The translations under genes were made by a program, and so were the position numbers. Below the pieces are notes generated by a model. It saw only the letters and a list, made by a program, of their open reading frames with translations. It was not told the DNA's origin and ran no database searches. A DNA stretch of 64,000 bases, from the NCBI GenBank assembly GCA_041920215.1, contig JAYRSJ010000005.1:1-64000 (forward strand), given 5' to 3'. The stretch comes from JAYRSJ01 sp041920215 (GTDB lineage Bacteria; Pseudomonadota; Gammaproteobacteria; Burkholderiales; Burkholderiaceae_C). Position 1 is the stretch's first letter. The number at the start of each line of letters is the position of its first letter. Of this stretch, positions 61,457-64,000 are shown one piece after another.

Positions 61457-64000
61457 ATGCCCCCGACCTCACCGGTTCAGTCCGATATCTTTCTCGTTCC
61501 CAACAGCGTCCCGCAGGCGCCTGCCGCCGCCCTGCCGGCCCAGGAGATCAGTGCCGAGGTGCTGCAGGAGAAATACGCCAAGGGCGAGGAGAAGACCCTG
61601 GACGAACTGCGTCTGCGGGTGGCCCGCGCGCTGGCCGAGGCCGAGGCGCCGGAGCAGCGCGAGGCCTGGGCCCAGCGCTTCTTCGAGGCGCAGAAGCGCG
61701 GCTTCATCCCGGCCGGCCGCATCCTGTCGGCCGCCGGCACCGAGCTCTCGGCCACGCTGATCAACTGCTTTGTGCAGCCGGTGGGCGACTCGATCGCGGC
61801 GATGGAGGATGGCCACCCCGGCATCTACACCGCGCTGACCGAGGCGGCGGAGACCATGCGCCGCGGTGGCGGCGTGGGCTATGACTTCTCGCGCATACGT
61901 CCCAAGGGTGCCTGGGTCGGCTCCACCCAGAGCCATGCCTCGGGCCCGGTCAGCTATATGCGGGTGTTCGACCGCAGCTGCGAAACGGTGGAAAGCGCCG
62001 GCGCGCGGCGCGGCGCCCAGATGGGGGTGCTGCGCTGCGACCATCCGGACATCGAGGAGTTCATCCACGCCAAGGACCAGGGCGATCTGCGCAACTTCAA
62101 TATCTCGGTGGGCGTCACCGATGTCTTCATGGAGGCGGTGCTCAGCAACGGCCAGGTGGAGCTGCTGCACCGCGCCGAGCCGGGCCAAGGTCAACGCGAG
62201 GCCGGTGCCTACCAGCGCGCTGACGGGCTGTGGGTCTACCGCAAGGTGGCGGCCCGCGAGCTGTGGGACCAGATCATGCGTTCCACCTACGACCATGCCG
62301 AGCCCGGCGTGCTCTTCCTGGACCGCATCAACGCCGACAACAATTTGCATTACTGCGAGTCCATCTCGGCCACCAATCCCTGCGCCGAGCAGCCCTTGCC
62401 ACCCTATGGCTGCTGCTGCCTGGGTTCGGTGGACCTGACCCGTTTCGTGCGCGAGCCCTTCAGCGCCAAGGCCAGCTTCGATGCGGCGGGCTTCGCCGAG
62501 GTCTGTGCGCTGGCCACCCGCATGTTGGACAACGTGCTGGACGTGACGCCCTGGCCGCTGCCCGCCCAGGCCCAGGAGGCCGCCAACAAGCGCCGCGTCG
62601 GCCTGGGCTTCACCGGCCTGGGTGATGCGCTGGTGATGCTGAACCTGCGCTACGACAGCGAGGCTGCACGCGAGCAGGCCCGCCACATCAGCGAGCTGAT
62701 GCGCGATGCCGCCTATGGCGCCTCCGCCGATCTGGCCGCCGAGAAGGGTGCGTTCAAGCTGTTCAACGCTGATCTGTACCTCTCGGGCGGCAGCTTCGCC
62801 AGCCGCCTGCCGCAGGGTCTGAAGGACAAGATCCGCGCCCAAGGCCTGCGCAACTCGCATCTGCTGTCGATCGCGCCGACCGGCACCATCAGCCTGGCCT
62901 TCGCCGACAACGCGTCCAACGGCATCGAGCCTGCCTTCAGCTGGGCCTACACCCGCAAGAAGCGACTGGGCCAGGCCGAGGGCGGCGGCTTCAAGGAGTA
63001 CCAGGTCGAGGACCATGCCTGGCGGCTCTACCGCCATCTGTTCGGCGCCGATACGCCGCTGTCGGGCGCCTTCGTCACCGCGCTGGAGCTCAGCGCCGCC
63101 GACCATGCGGCCATGGTGGCCGCGGTGGCGCCCTATATCGACACCTCGATCTCCAAGACGGTCAATGTGCCGGCCGACTACCCCTACGCCGATTTCCAGG
63201 ACCTCTACACCCAGGCCTGGAAGAGCGGGCTCAAGGGCCTGGCCACCTACCGGCCCAACAGCGTGCTGGGCTCGGTGCTGAGCGTGGAGCCCACCGCCGC
63301 GCCGGAGACGCTGAAGCCGGTGCTCAGCGGCGAGGACGGCAGCAACCAGCGCCTGCGCGTCGAGCGCCTGCCCAAGCAGGTGCTGGCCTCGCTGCGCTGG
63401 CCCAGCCGGCCTGAGCTGCCCGGCGGCAATCCGGCCTGGAGCTACATGATCCGCCATCCGCATGGCGACTTCGCGCTCTTTGTCGGCGAGCTGCCGGCCG
63501 AGGGGCCGGACGCGGGCCTGTTCGGCAAGAACCTGCCCTTCGAGGTCTGGATCAACGGCGCCGAGCAGCCGCGCGGCCTGGCGGCGCTGGCCAAGACCCT
63601 GTCGATGGATCTGCGCACCAATGACGCGGCCTGGCTGCGCCTGAAGCTCGACGCGCTGGCGACGGTGGCCGAGGAGCGTGCCTTCGAGATGCCGATGCCG
63701 CCGGGCGGCGACAAGCGCCTGTTCCCCGGCGTGGTGGCCGCCACCGCGGCCGTGCTGCGCTGGCGCTGCGAGCAGCTTGGCGCGCTGCAGGAGGGCGGGC
63801 CGACGCCGGTGATCGATGCGATGTTCAGCCGCGAGGAGCCACGCACCAGCACCATGGGCACCTTGGCCTGGGCGGTCGATGTGGACAACCCCGCCACCGG
63901 CGAGCAGTTCACGCTGACGCTCAAGGAGGTCAGCCTGCCGACCCCTGAGGGCGGCCACATCACCCGGCCCTGCGCGATGGGCTTCTCGGGCAACTACCCG
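61457..64000 (+). CDS. nrdJ: Class II (adenosylcobalamin-dependent) ribonucleotide reductase, 3' end cut
   Basis: 848 codons to the window edge from the ATG at 61457 (TGGAG upstream). Features: ATLINCFVQPVGDS (first redox Cys), RRGGGVGYDFSRIRP, the active-site loop ATNPCAEQPLPPYGCC with Asn, Cys and Glu, APTGTISLAFADNASNGIEP, and SWAYTRKKRL. These match the long NrdJ of betaproteobacteria, which uses coenzyme B12 to reduce ribonucleotides under oxic or anoxic conditions. The last ~200 residues in the window are the C-terminal accessory region, and the swinging-arm Cys residues would follow outside. Not in an operon with the degenerate GGDEF gene, which is divergent. Confidence 0.96.
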   Translation, partial: MPPTSPVQSDIFLVPNSVPQAPAAALPAQEISAEVLQEKYAKGEEKTLDELRLRVARALAEAEAPEQREAWAQRFFEAQKRGFIPAGRILSAAGTELSATLINCFVQPVGDSIAAMEDGHPGIYTALTEAAETMRRGGGVGYDFSRIRPKGAWVGSTQSHASGPVSYMRVFDRSCETVESAGARRGAQMGVLRCDHPDIEEFIHAKDQGDLRNFNISVGVTDVFMEAVLSNGQVELLHRAEPGQGQREAGAYQRADGLWVYRKVAARELWDQIMRSTYDHAEPGVLFLDRINADNNLHYCESISATNPCAEQPLPPYGCCCLGSVDLTRFVREPFSAKASFDAAGFAEVCALATRMLDNVLDVTPWPLPAQAQEAANKRRVGLGFTGLGDALVMLNLRYDSEAAREQARHISELMRDAAYGASADLAAEKGAFKLFNADLYLSGGSFASRLPQGLKDKIRAQGLRNSHLLSIAPTGTISLAFADNASNGIEPAFSWAYTRKKRLGQAEGGGFKEYQVEDHAWRLYRHLFGADTPLSGAFVTALELSAADHAAMVAAVAPYIDTSISKTVNVPADYPYADFQDLYTQAWKSGLKGLATYRPNSVLGSVLSVEPTAAPETLKPVLSGEDGSNQRLRVERLPKQVLASLRWPSRPELPGGNPAWSYMIRHPHGDFALFVGELPAEGPDAGLFGKNLPFEVWINGAEQPRGLAALAKTLSMDLRTNDAAWLRLKLDALATVAEERAFEMPMPPGGDKRLFPGVVAATAAVLRWRCEQLGALQEGGPTPVIDAMFSREEPRTSTMGTLAWAVDVDNPATGEQFTLTLKEVSLPTPEGGHITRPCAMGFSGNYP

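Noticed and set aside
61469..63958. An 829-codon minus-strand frame opposite nrdJ
   Set aside because: nrdJ has intact family motifs. The antisense product is a compositional shadow with no domain.

Overview
The window is about 68-70% GC, gene-dense and has no gap above 300 bp. Gene content points to a betaproteobacterium of the order Burkholderiales, probably near Roseateles, Mitsuaria or Paucibacter. The clues are the PEP-CTERM sorted proteins, the leucine-degradation locus, the DUF883 and holin-like stress proteins, the AcrAB-OprM pump under an AcrR-type operator, and the class II ribonucleotide reductase. The genus is an inference from gene content, not from a search. No rRNA, tRNA, CRISPR array, insertion sequence or prophage was seen.

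Layout. 1-3717 (minus): a secreted or surface group with a PEP-CTERM-like protein, a lipase and a secreted protein cut by the window edge. 3894-5368 (minus): pirin and an NADPH-dependent FMN reductase. 5535-10038 (plus): an orphan GspE/PilB-like ATPase with an N-terminal MshEN-type c-di-GMP motif pair, a degenerate kinase/pseudo-receiver protein and an HD-GYP protein. 10080-12707 (minus): a two-subunit molybdenum hydroxylase. 12798-17720 (minus): CHASE2 hybrid kinase, LysM-FecR protein and a zinc-ribbon membrane protein. 17779-20207 (minus): UbiB-like kinase and a TetR regulator, divergent from the next operon.

20380-31005 (plus) is the most striking metabolic block. It encodes methylcrotonyl-CoA carboxylase beta (liuB), a GNAT-DinB fusion, methylglutaconyl-CoA hydratase (liuC), then bioA-bioF-bioD-bioB, then methylcrotonyl-CoA carboxylase alpha (liuD, the biotin-carrying subunit) and HMG-CoA lyase (liuE). 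Most junctions overlap or are very short. Leucine catabolism and synthesis of the cofactor its carboxylase needs are therefore probably co-transcribed. Two matching palindromes flank the promoter.

31297-41594 holds a lipoprotein with a hexanucleotide repeat, a dienelactone hydrolase, PPi-type phosphofructokinase, alanine dehydrogenase, a split yqjD/yqjE/yqjK-like set around a REC-EAL protein, and a YgiQ radical SAM protein. 41746-48574 is a complete RND efflux operon with a divergent AcrR-like repressor, an AcrR-type operator and a terminator. 48605-51854 has a small protein, cspA and a molybdopterin oxidoreductase. 51940-55566 (minus) is a LytS/LytTR signalling operon with one canonical kinase, one degenerate kinase (His replaced by Glu) and one response regulator, plus a phosphatase-like protein. 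55683-61232 contains an alpha/beta hydrolase, a solute-binding protein, a PEP-CTERM phosphodiesterase, a PilZ protein with an apparent ATC start, an unknown protein with a 15-codon leader, an EipA-like (DUF1134) protein and a degenerate GGDEF protein. The window ends inside nrdJ.

Two themes recur. c-di-GMP proteins are frequent (MshEN, HD-GYP, EAL, PilZ and two degenerate GGDEF domains). Signalling proteins have also repeatedly lost their phospho-acceptor residues (pseudo-receiver, Hpt with His to Gln, LytS-type kinase with His to Glu).
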